From Nansenia antarctica (lineage: Eukaryota; Chordata; Actinopteri; Argentiniformes; Microstomatidae): DNA of 64,000 bases. The notes beneath the pieces were generated by a model. The model ran no database searches, was not told where the DNA came from, and worked only from the letters and a program-made list of their open reading frames with translations. Both the position numbers and the translations under genes were made by a program. The stretch is taken from NCBI GenBank assembly GCA_963989245.1, contig OZ022339.1:29162382-29226381 (forward strand), given 5' to 3'. Below, in pieces: positions 1 through 8,955 of this stretch; position 1 is the stretch's first letter, and the number at the start of each line of letters is the position of its first letter.

Positions 1-78
1 CGGGAATAAACGATGATTAGAGTAAATGTTTCCTGTACATACAGGATAATATTGATCATGTTTTCCCTCCTCCTGCAG

Positions 79-133
79 GTTCTCTATTGTGCCCGTCTTT
101 ATGCTACATCATTAACCTCCCACCTGAGCAGTC
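79..133 (+). other. cnr1: 5' UTR part of the cnr1 coding exon with its splice acceptor
   Basis: A pyrimidine-rich tract followed by CAG ends at 78, so the last cnr1 exon starts at 79. No in-frame ATG lies between the acceptor and the ATG at 134, which supports that start. Confidence 0.7.
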
Positions 134-1573
134 ATGAAGTCTGCTCTGGATGGAATAGCAGACACCACTTTCCGGACGATAACCACCGGGCTACAGTATC
201 TGGGCTCCAACGACGCCTTTTACAATGACCTGTCCATTGACTCGGGTCTCGTCAAGAACACTTTCCACTTACAGAAGCCTCACTCTGCCCCACTTAGCAA
301 CTCTTTCCCCGGACTCATCCCCGGAGCCGAGGGACCCATCTCCAACAACAACCACCCTGTCTTCCCCACCAACATCTCCGACCTGCTTGGCAACGGGAGC
401 TATGTGGAGGGAGACCTCGTCGGAGGAGGTGGGGGCTCTTCTGTGCAGTGTGGGGAGAACTTCATGGACATGGAGTGTTTCATGATCCTGACCCCGGGCC
501 AACAGCTGGTGGTGGCTGTCATGGCGCTCACCCTGGGCACGTTCACCGTGCTGGAGAACCTGGTGGTTCTCTGTGTGATCCTCAAGTCCCGCGCCCTGCG
601 TTGCCGGCCCTCCTACCACTTCATCGGCAGCCTGGCCGTGGCCGACCTCCTGGGCAGCGTCATCTTCGTCTACAGCTTCCTGGACTTCCACGTGTTCCAC
701 AGGAAGGACAGTCCCAACGTCTTCCTGTTCAAGCTGTCCGGCGTCACCGGGTCCTTCACGGCGTCCGTGGGCAGCCTCTTCCTCACTGCCATCGACCGCT
801 ACATCTCCATCCACAGGCCCATGTCGTACAAGCGCATCGTCACCAAGACCAAGGCCGTCATCGCCTTCTGCGTGATGTGGGCCATCTCCATCATCATCGC
901 CGTGCTCCCCCTGCTGGGCTGGAACTGCAAGCGCCTCAACTCGGTGTGCTCTGACATCTTCCCGCTCATCGACGAGACGTACCTGATGTTCTGGATCGGC
1001 GTGACCAGCGTGCTGGTCCTGTTCATCATCTACGCCTACATGTTCCTCCTGTGGAAGGCCCACCACCACGCCGTGCGCATGCTGAGTCGCAGCTCCCAGA
1101 AGAGCATCGTGGTCTACACGGCCGAGGGCGCCAAGGTGCAGACGCTGCGGCCGGAGCAGGCCAGGATGGACGTCCGCCTGGCCAAGACCCTCCTCCTCAT
1201 CCTGGTGGTGCTGCTCATCTGCTGGGGCCCCGTGCTGGCCATCATGGTGTACGACCTGTTCTGGAAGATGAACAACTCCATCAAGACGGTGTTCGCCTTC
1301 TGCAGCATGCTCTGCCTGCTCAACTCCACCATCAACCCTGTGATCTACGCCCTGCGGAGCAAAGACCTGCGCCGGGCCTTCCTCAGCATCTTTGGGACGT
1401 GTACGGGGGGGATCGGCCAGTCCCTGGAGAACAGCGGCCTGGAGTCTGATTACAGCAGGAATGTGAGAGGAGCAAGCAGCAGGGCTCCGACCTCCTGCGT
1501 GAAGGGTACGGTGAAAGTGGCCAAAGCCACCCTGTCTGCGTCCACTGAGAACGTGTCTAAGGAGGCAGTGTGA
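134..1573 (+). CDS. cnr1: Cannabinoid receptor 1 (CB1), coding exon
   Basis: Class A G-protein-coupled receptor for endocannabinoids, acting through Gi/o at the plasma membrane, mostly presynaptic. The 479-residue frame begins MKSALDGIADTTFRTIT, the conserved CB1 start, and runs close to mammalian CB1 (about 472 residues) to the end. Visible landmarks: a long extracellular N-terminus (residues 1-120) with glycosylation sequons N80-I-S and N87-G-S, FHRKDS with the ligand-contacting Lys191 at TM3, DRY at 221-223, CWGP at 363-366, NPVIY at 401-405, and Cys423 at the place of the palmitoylated helix-8 cysteine. The coding region is one exon, as in other vertebrates. A strong acceptor (CTCCTCCTGCAG, ending at 78) puts the exon start at 79, leaving 55 bases of 5' UTR; earlier noncoding exons lie left of the window. 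Third-position GC is high. Identity is close to certain; I cannot tell whether the genome has another cnr1 copy. Confidence 0.97.
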   Translation: MKSALDGIADTTFRTITTGLQYLGSNDAFYNDLSIDSGLVKNTFHLQKPHSAPLSNSFPGLIPGAEGPISNNNHPVFPTNISDLLGNGSYVEGDLVGGGGGSSVQCGENFMDMECFMILTPGQQLVVAVMALTLGTFTVLENLVVLCVILKSRALRCRPSYHFIGSLAVADLLGSVIFVYSFLDFHVFHRKDSPNVFLFKLSGVTGSFTASVGSLFLTAIDRYISIHRPMSYKRIVTKTKAVIAFCVMWAISIIIAVLPLLGWNCKRLNSVCSDIFPLIDETYLMFWIGVTSVLVLFIIYAYMFLLWKAHHHAVRMLSRSSQKSIVVYTAEGAKVQTLRPEQARMDVRLAKTLLLILVVLLICWGPVLAIMVYDLFWKMNNSIKTVFAFCSMLCLLNSTINPVIYALRSKDLRRAFLSIFGTCTGGIGQSLENSGLESDYSRNVRGASSRAPTSCVKGTVKVAKATLSASTENVSKEAV

Positions 1574-2211
1574 GACATTGGGCGCAATACCAGACCTGAA
1601 CAAAATACATATTTGATAGGGTTTCAAATGATTGAACTTAAGGTGTCCTTGATTTAGCTTGTCTGGCATGCAGGGTTTGCACTTCTGAGATGATTCCAGT
1701 GCTCCCATTTTTGCCTGACAGTAAATCCAGCACACCTCATGTTATTCAAGTACTGTATGTATTTTGTCCAGGTCTGCCCTATACTGCCATGCTGCCATGC
1801 TGGAGGAATCGAGGAACTGTGAAGGAATCGCTGTATAATAGTACACACTACCCCAAAAAGCACTGCTCTGATAATGTGCCAAACATGAACTTTAGAGCTA
1901 AAAAGTAAGCTGTCTTAGCTGTAGGTTTGCTTGATTTATTTATGTTCATAGGGAGATTGTGAGGGTGAGCATTGTGAAACTGCAATTGTGTTTATAGTAA
2001 CATTCGGACATCTGTTGACTGTGTATTTTGGCTGTCCAGTTAATTGCTTATGATTAATTGCTTAATGCTTCACTTGCTTAAGTGAAGTTGGCTGTTGGAT
2101 GCACAATCGTAATCAGAACTTAGATGCTTTGTAGATTCCTGTCATAATGTGTTGTCTGTACAGTAACTGTTTTGAAATGTTTGGGATTTTCTCATTTGTA
2201 AGTTTGTGACG

Positions 2212-2444
2212 TTAGAATTATAAGGTTCTATCTCCATTTTTGTCAAACTTGAGTTTTTTACATAATCCGATCCATTAGGTGTTTATTAATGTCTGTGTGG
2301 TGTTATTTTTAAAATGTTGACATTTTTGAGTTAGTAATTCATAAAATACAAAGGTTCCATCTCACAAAACATAATGTAATGTAAAAACTTTGACGCTCAA
2401 TATCTCTGAACTACCCTAAACGGAGATGGAACCTTATAATTCTA
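2212..2444. mobile_element. MITE with TTAGAATTATAAGG terminal inverted repeats
   Basis: The left end reads TTAGAATTATAAGGTTC and then TATCTCC; the right end is its reverse complement with one change. A second copy in the opposite orientation, about 90% similar by eye over its length, sits at about 58464-58701. The element has no coding capacity. Confidence 0.75.
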
Positions 2445-2880
2445 AGCTCACGAGTTTACAAATTGACTCGTGAGTTTGTTTTGTCCTTAGCATTCCGTTA
2501 TTTATTGTGGTACAGGATTCCACAAAAGAGCTGCTGTTCCCTCCTCCCTGGTTTGATGTTACACAGTATTACGGTTCTTGTTTATTTTTGACAAAACATC
2601 TTTTCATATCTGTACAGTCAGTGTTCCCTGTGAAGAAACAACATCTTGGTTTATGTTTGTTATTAAGTGAAAGCATTTTTCAGCCCCAGAGCCACTTACA
2701 AGTACAGTAAATTCCCCTGAAGTAAAGCAACTTGTACAGCGCTTGTGAACCCCCTGTGTGAGTCATTGAATACCAAACTGTTTATTCATATTTTAGGAGG
2801 GTGCACTGCATTCCTGGAAGATCAAGCCTTTACCATCCTTACCAACAGAGACAGACACCAGATATCTACAGTAGGAGACG

Positions 2881-3019
2881 ATGGTGGAGGTAGAAATCGG
2901 AGGATGGACAGTGGACACATTGTAAGGAATGGTACAGACACGTCTGTTTGATAGCATTCCTTATTCCGGTCGTTCCATGCATTACAATGAGCCCGTCTTC
3001 CGATTTCTACCTCCACCTC
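2881..3019. mobile_element. Palindromic element, family P, copy 1
   Basis: The arms carry GGTGGAGGTAGAAATCGGAGG and its reverse complement, with a centre built from GGAATG, GTTTGATA and CATTCC blocks. Other members: 9660-9737, 15251-15390, 20211-20332, 23841-23957 and 57360-57493. The full form begins AGGGGAGGCTGGTGG. Confidence 0.7.
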
Positions 3020-3086
3020 TCTAGCCTTCCCTGATCTACATTATCTTTGCTGAAGTCAGAATCAATGACTTAATAATAAAAGGCAA

Positions 3087-3091
<5 letters not shown>

Positions 3092-3176
<85 letters not shown>

Positions 3177-3178
3177 GT
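3092..3178 (+). repeat. (GT)n microsatellite
   Basis: Near-perfect GT dinucleotide run of about 85 bases ending in GCGTGTGTGCGCGCGC. Confidence 0.95.
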
Positions 3179-4275
3179 GCGCGCGCATGCATATTGATTG
3201 GATTCTTCATGTTTTTCAAATTACAACGTTAATTATTATTATTATTATTATTATAACTGAATCACAATAATGTTTGGATGAACTATCAAGGCAACATCAA
3301 GTGGCTTGATTTAATAGATCGATTTTACACATCCATACAAAGTTCTACTCACAACAACATAAAAAAATAAAAACATGTTTTTTTAGCTGTTCTTATACTA
3401 CTGCAGGCTCCATCTTCTACGGTACTACCGGGAGCTGAGCAGTCATAACAAAAACACTGAATAAAGGAAACCAGATGAGGCCAGAAGTCAGTGAACAACA
3501 AAGGGAATCTTTTGAAATAGAGAACGACATTGTACAGCATGTGGGCGTCCTACGGTGTACTCTAACAGAGAGGGAGAGATCTTTGACAATAACATAATTA
3601 CCCCCCATCCAACAGTATCCAACTATAATCAATCTCGCCTCTTATGTGGCCACTTATTTTGGTGCGTAGGCCTACTGCATTGTACAAGCTCACAGCATCA
3701 ATGCACTGAAATGACAGATATTCTTTCAAGAGAGTCTTTGAAAAATGTCGAAGACTGTCTGAATACAACGATTTCCCCCCGTTCAGTGCATATTGCGTAC
3801 ACGTATGAAGGGGTGCGATGCAGAATGACAGGGCATACATGACATGCACTGAGGCATAGTGTGATATGCTTTGTCCATCTTATGTCCGTAGGGATAGGGA
3901 TACACAAAGGGAAATCGAACACATCTATTGTTCATGTACTGTGAGATACTGCCCCCTTGTGGTTTTATAATACAACAGAATCGCTTTACGTGTCCCCAGG
4001 GGAACTTCAAGGGCTGGTTTCCCCGACACACATTAAATCTAGTCAATCATCACACCATGAGGTCCTGTCTCCCCGAGGGCTCGCATCAATCTGCAGGTAC
4101 ACCGAGTACCCTTTAGATTTCCCATTTATTCATGACATGACATATGCTATGACATGACATATGCTATATTGCTATAATATAAAACAATAGATGTATGTCT
4201 CTTAATCGTATCGAGGAGAATCTGGTCACCCTGTGAATCACCACACTAGGTCCTGTCAAAGATTTGACCATTGTA

Positions 4276-4277
4276 TC

Positions 4278-4329
<52 letters not shown>
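4276..4329 (+). repeat. (ATT)n microsatellite
   Basis: About 17 uninterrupted TTA/ATT units, about 50 bp upstream of the akirin2 promoter motifs. Confidence 0.95.
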
Positions 4330-4377
4330 GCAGCAGCAGCATATGTAACACTCTGGTTATGTTGTAGTCTATAGTCA

Positions 4378-4430
4378 ACTACAACTCCCAGCATGCCCAC
4401 CGTGAGCGCATAGTTAAATACCTGACGTCA
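4378..4430 (+). promoter_or_regulatory. akirin2: akirin2 promoter: ZNF143/STAF site and full CRE
   Basis: ACTACAACTCCCAGCATGC at 4378-4396 is a close match to the ZNF143 (STAF) promoter motif, and TGACGTCA at 4423-4430 is a perfect cAMP-response element. Both lie about 500 bases before the akirin2 ATG, ahead of a CpG-bearing leader. This spacing is typical of TATA-less housekeeping promoters. Binding is inferred from the motifs only. Confidence 0.65.
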
Positions 4431-4917
4431 TCAACAGGAGAACTACAGACGGCTCAGGGGATCAAAAACAAGAAGAAGCAGCTTGCTGGCTCCCAGGCTA
4501 GTGGTCGCTGGCTAGCCCGGTCTTCGTCTGACAATTTGTAGGTACAAAAACAACGGAATAGGCGAGGTATAAGTACTACAGTAGCAAGGCAACAGTACAA
4601 GGGTGCCGGAGTGGTCGGAAAAGGAGGGCAACTTTTACCCGGAAAAGGTGAAGAGAATTTGTTTTCGTTTGGATTGGCTAACGCTAACATTAGCTAGCTA
4701 GCTAACGGCAGCCCAACAGTTGACGAGTGTGAGTCCTTCCTGGACTTGAAGTTGCGAAGCTTAACTCTTACTAGTGAACTAGCTAGAAACCCCGGTATTA
4801 AGCTCACACTGGGCCAAATACTTGAGTTAGATAACAGCTGTTATTGGTGCACCACACTGATCTTCAACCGTCGGGTCTTTATAGGACCCCCCACCCCCCC
4901 CTCTCCTGCTGAGAGTC

Positions 4918-6894
4918 ATGGCGTGTGGTGCCACCCTGAAGAGGACCATGGATTTTGATCCATTGATGAGCCCGGCTTCCCCCAAAAGGAGAAGATGCAT
5001 ACCGATGTCTCCATCCTCCTCCTCCCCGAGGAAGTACCTCCGTATGGAGCCTTCGCCATTTGGAGAGTCGTCGTCTAGACTCACTGCCGGTAAGCACCGG
5101 ATCGTAAATCAGGATCCACTGTTCCTGAAGCCAGACGTGTAAGCTAACGGCACTAGCCAGCGTGCTAAAAAGCTGTAAATGGCCAAGTTAACCAACGCCA
5201 ACGAGGTTTGCTGTAGTTGCCAGGTGTTATTGGAACATTGTTGGCGATGTAGAAGAGAAACGATAACATGTTACAGGCTGTAAAACGATCCAGCTTCGTG
5301 GCTGGGGGGAGAGGGGGGGGATGGGGGGGTGATTTTGTACGCGGTATCTTGGTCTCATAACATGGCCATTTTGAGCTGCACAGTCACGATGGGCCAGCTA
5401 GTGGGGGCTAGTTTGTGTGAGAGGCCTCAGTGAATGTGGCAAATGGTTGTCTAAATCAACACCGTCTTCTTTCCCTTTGTTTGCATTTCTCTTTCCAGAA
5501 CAAATTCTGAACAATATCAAGCAGGAGTACAAACGAATCCAGAAGAGAAAGCACCTAGATGGAGGATACCCACAGACAGAGGGCTGCTACTCCCCTGAGT
5601 CTCCCCATCCTCACACCGCCATTCTAACTGGATCCAACATGCCAGGTTTGTTAGTGCACTGTGTTAACTCTATGAGGAGGTCATGTTCAGTGTAAGTGTA
5701 GACGTTTGAGAGAGAGGTGTGTGTGTGTGTGTTTGCATTGTCAGTGGCCTTGGCGGCAACAAAATGTCCCAGTAGGGATTAATAAAGTAGTATATAATCT
5801 TAATCTAAAGCAGTATCTACTTTAGATTAGACATTACTTTGTTAATCTGCGCAACAGAGTTCCATTGACATCTAAGCCATTGACATAAGACACACATAAA
5901 CATAATAGACAATACGACATTTACATTTTAACCATTTAGCATACATTTTTTGACCTACAATTACAAAGAGATCGCAGGGACAGTCTCCCTGGAGTAACTT
6001 GGGGCTAAATGCCTTACTCAAGGGCACACTAGTGGTAGTAGTGTTCCCAGGTGATATTTGAACATGACCTTCTGATCACCAGTCCAACTCACGATCCACT
6101 AGGCCACCACTACCCCACAAATAACATCAGCTAGCTGCCAGAGTCGTTTCAACACAGGGAATGATGACACCAGGCCTAATCATTGATCTACTCCTGTCCT
6201 ACAAAGGCACGTCTTCTGGGGGCGCTTCTCCGACGAGGAAAGAACAGCCTTTATTCACGCTCAGACAAGTCGGGATGATCTGTGAACGTCTGCTGAAGGA
6301 ACGGGAGGACAAAGTGCGTGAGGAGTACGAGGAGACCATGACTTCAAAACTGGCAGGTGTGTACCGTTTACAGCGCAGGTCAACGATGTGGAACGAGATG
6401 CACTCGATATGATCCATCACTGTCAGTATTCCATGGTTTAAATATGGGCTACATTACCTGTTTTCTTTTCCTTCCCCCCTCCCCCTTACAGAACAATATG
6501 ACACTTTTGTGAAGTTTACACACGATCAGTTGATGCGAAGATTCGGAGAGCAACCTGCGAGTTGTAAGTGTCTGATTCCCTTACTGTCTGGTTCTTAAAC
6601 ACATTACCTTTCCATTACTGTCTGATTCTTAACACATTACCTTTCCATTACTGTCTGATTCTTAACACATTACCATTCCATTACTGTCTGATTCTTAACA
6701 CATTACCTTTACATTACTGTCTGATTCTTAACACATTACCTTTCCATTACTGTCTGATTCTTAACACATTACCATTCCGCTGCTGCGTTTGAGACGGCAG
6801 TCGTGGCATTTCAAGGGGAAGTCTCCAGTAAAGGTTCCGCTAGCAGGGCTGATTCTCCTTCTCTTTTATCTGTTCTTTTCCAGATGTTTCCTGA
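4918..6894 (+). CDS. akirin2: Akirin-2 (5 exons)
   Basis: Small nuclear protein that bridges transcription factors such as NF-kB to chromatin remodelling and, in vertebrates, takes proteasomes into the nucleus. Coding exons: 4918-5089, 5499-5645, 6207-6356, 6492-6563, 6884-6894. All junctions are GT/AG with agreeing phases and give 183 residues (human about 203). The start MACGATLKRTMDFDPL and the C-terminus ending SYVS are the family's hallmark ends; SYVS is the proteasome-contacting tail. PKRRR at residues 22-26 is the nuclear localisation signal. FTLRQVGMICERLLKERE and the EQYD...FVKFTHDQ helix form the conserved C-terminal half. Compared with human, the alanine-rich stretch after the NLS is much shorter. 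The last exon codes only three residues plus the stop. An AATAAA at 7571-7576 fits the end of the mRNA. Confidence 0.96.
5918..6116 (-). mobile_element. tRNA-derived SINE in akirin2 intron 2
   Basis: Read on the minus strand, it has an A-box-like GTGGTGGCCTAGTGGATCG head, a degraded B-box region, a TGCCCTTGAGTAAGGC body and a tail resembling the common fish CTAAATG-type LINE-derived tail. It lies just before akirin2 exon 3. Confidence 0.6.
6572..6780 (+). repeat. 33-bp minisatellite at the start of akirin2 intron 4
   Basis: About six copies of a 33-base unit containing TTAACACATTACC and TTTCCATTACTG. The array begins within about ten bases of the exon-4 donor at 6564. Confidence 0.9.
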
Positions 6895-7570
6895 GGGAGA
6901 TGCAGACGTTGCCAGGCGACCTTCTCTTGCTGCAAGCTATCCAGTATAACAATCTCTTTTAAACGGAAGAAAAGAAGAAAAACACCACTGCAAGAGATTC
7001 AGTTAGTTTAAATGAAACTTTTTCTTACTGTGCCATATTTCCCTTTTGGGCAAAGGTTTCTATAAACCATTGTCAGTGGTTACCACTCTGTCGTAAGCAA
7101 CTAGGTGCTTCCTATTGTAGGTTCATGGACCCTCTCTCTCCTCTACCAGTGGCCTACATCTCTCCTCCTGCTCTACCTGTATTCACCAGTCTTCTCTCTC
7201 TCTCTCTCTCTCTCACTCTCTCTCTCTTACTTTTATAAAGATACCTGGCATTCCAGACTTTGTTATTCATTGTTTTATTTCTTTATGTTACCTGTATATA
7301 TGATGAAGCAATGTAGAAGTCCACGTACGGTTTGCTGGTCAATCTATGAGCAAGTGAAAAGATCCAGGATCGTACGGTATGATAAAGGAGAAGAGAGTTT
7401 TTGCAGATGCCCCCCCGGGTTGTTTTTTTTGTATTGGACTAAAGGAGTGTAAAATGGGTCATTTAGATTATAATTTTTTTTGCCCTTTCAAAATGTTTTT
7501 ATTTATTTTGACATTTTTTTGTTTTCCTGGTATTACTTTAAAGCCTATGTACTTAGTGGAAAAACCAAAC

Positions 7571-7576
7571 AATAAA
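7571..7576 (+). terminator. akirin2: akirin2 poly(A) signal AATAAA
   Basis: Canonical hexamer about 680 bases after the stop codon, followed by T/GT-rich sequence. This gives a 3' UTR of about 0.7 kb containing a CT repeat near 7193-7228. Confidence 0.65.
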
Positions 7577-7671
7577 ATGTTTTAAGACTTATGGTGTTAT
7601 GATGTTTTTGTTTTTATATGCTTGTGACAACAGCTGTGTTGTGCTCCAGTTACATCAGTGTTGTACACTGG

Positions 7672-8033
7672 TGAGCCAAAACATGACCACCTGCCTAATA
7701 TGCTGTTGGTATTATGGCTAATGTGCTCTTGCATTGATTAGCCTTGGGCTCCCAACACCCTGTCGTCGTCGGTTTGTCCCTCCTCGGACCACTGGTGATA
7801 GGTACTCACCACTGCTGACTGAGATGCTGACTTAATCATCTGGCCATAATACTTTGGCTCTTGTCAAAGTCGCTCAGGTCTTTACTCCTGCCCATTTCTC
7901 CTGCATCCCAACAATCAACTTCAAGAAGTGTTCACTTGGTGCCTAATATATCCCACCCCTTGACAGGTTCCATTGTAACAAGATAATCAATGTTATTCAC
8001 TTCACCTGTCAGTGGTCATAATGTTTTGGCTCA
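7672..8033. mobile_element. MITE with TGAGCCAAAACAT ends
   Basis: The left end TGAGCCAAAACATGACCAC is mirrored by GTGGTCATAATGTTTTGGC and then TCA at the right end. The element is about 360 bp, noncoding, and resembles a nonautonomous DNA transposon common in fishes. Confidence 0.65.
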
Positions 8034-8181
8034 TCTGTTTAACACGTCCTGGTTAAGACTGAGGGGGCAGAGAAAGTTCATTCCAGTATTGTCTGGTTAC
8101 TCATTATTTAATTGAGTTGAACAGATGTTCTACAACCTCAGTTCTGTGGTCATAAAGGCGTTTACTCCTCCCTCATCCGTG

Positions 8182-8282
8182 CGTGGGAGATGACTCCCAT
8201 TGGCTGCGTGGGAGATGACTCCCATTGGCTGCGTGGGAGATGACTCCCATTGGCTGCGTGGGAGATGACTCCCATTGGCTGC
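8182..8282 (+). repeat. 25-bp tandem repeat carrying CCAAT boxes
   Basis: Four near-identical units of 25 bp, each holding GATGACTCCCATTGGCTGCG. Each copy therefore has one CCAAT box in inverse orientation. Confidence 0.9.
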
Positions 8283-8903
8283 GTGTATCAGACTCTTCTG
8301 GTGAGGAAATGGAAGCTGAAGAGGCGTTTCCTCCATACGTCACAGCCGGGCCAGGGTATCTACTCCGCCACCAGTATTACCCAGGGAGGTACAACACACG
8401 GGCTGCGCTTCATTCCAGGATGTTGCTCCCTCCCTTCGGTCCTCGTTTCACTGATCTGAGACCATCGGGCGCCTGTAAGCTAAAGCGGCACTGAAAACAG
8501 CGGCGCTCACACCTACCCAGCCCGTTCAGATCTGTGAAGGAGGGTTGACGGGTGGGAACAACTCTGGAATGAGGTACAGCCCTGTTCTCCTCAGTCAGGC
8601 CTTCAGTGTTATGACCCTCCAGTCACTGAAGTTTGAACATCTGAATTGTTCCCAGCTGCATTTGTCCCCCTCCTACATCCCTCTACTGTGTATCATTACA
8701 CATCTGTACCCTTAGGGTGTGTGTGTGTAACCTCAGGGATTTACTGTGGGTCCATTACTATATCTATTTAGCACTGTACACGCCACACAGGCGTCAGGCC
8801 TGTATTGAAGAGGGAGCTCAGTGGAATATGTGATTCCATACCATAATAAGCATATCGACGAGCAAGTCAATCAAAGAAGCACTTAGTTGAAAAAAATCAC
8901 TAT

Positions 8904-8909
8904 TTTATT
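8904..8909 (-). terminator. orc3: orc3 poly(A) signal
   Basis: AATAAA on the minus strand only about 50 bases after the orc3 stop codon, implying a very short 3' UTR. Confidence 0.65.
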
Positions 8910-8955
8910 CAAAAACAATTGACAACATGTACAGAACAAACTCTCGGCAGTGGGA

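Larger units (their letters stand above)
1574..4377. other. cnr1 3' flank and cnr1-akirin2 spacer (no further gene seen)
   Basis: AT-rich sequence downstream of the cnr1 stop, probably including its long 3' UTR; an AATAAA at about 3075-3080 is one possible end. The stretch holds a MITE at 2212-2444, a palindromic element at 2881-3019, a GT microsatellite at 3092-3178 and an ATT microsatellite at about 4276-4329. Spaca1, which lies between these genes in mammals, is not visible. Confidence 0.5.
7577..8903. other. akirin2-orc3 convergent spacer
   Basis: No coding exon recognised. The stretch contains a MITE (7672-8033), a 25-bp CCAAT-bearing tandem repeat (8182-8282) and a GC-richer segment (8290-8530) with a CRE-like TACGTCAC near 8336. 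Confidence 0.5.

Noticed and set aside
269..1735. 488-codon open frame antisense to cnr1
   Set aside because: It is the complement of a GC-rich coding exon, with His/Glu/Asp-rich low-quality protein; cnr1 itself explains the open frame.
3088..3270. Open frame of Cys-Val repeats
   Set aside because: Translation of a GT microsatellite.
8182..8282. CRISPR-like regular repeats (25 bp), also 22863-23082 and 6572-6780
   Set aside because: Units are contiguous without unique spacers, and the DNA is vertebrate; these are minisatellites.
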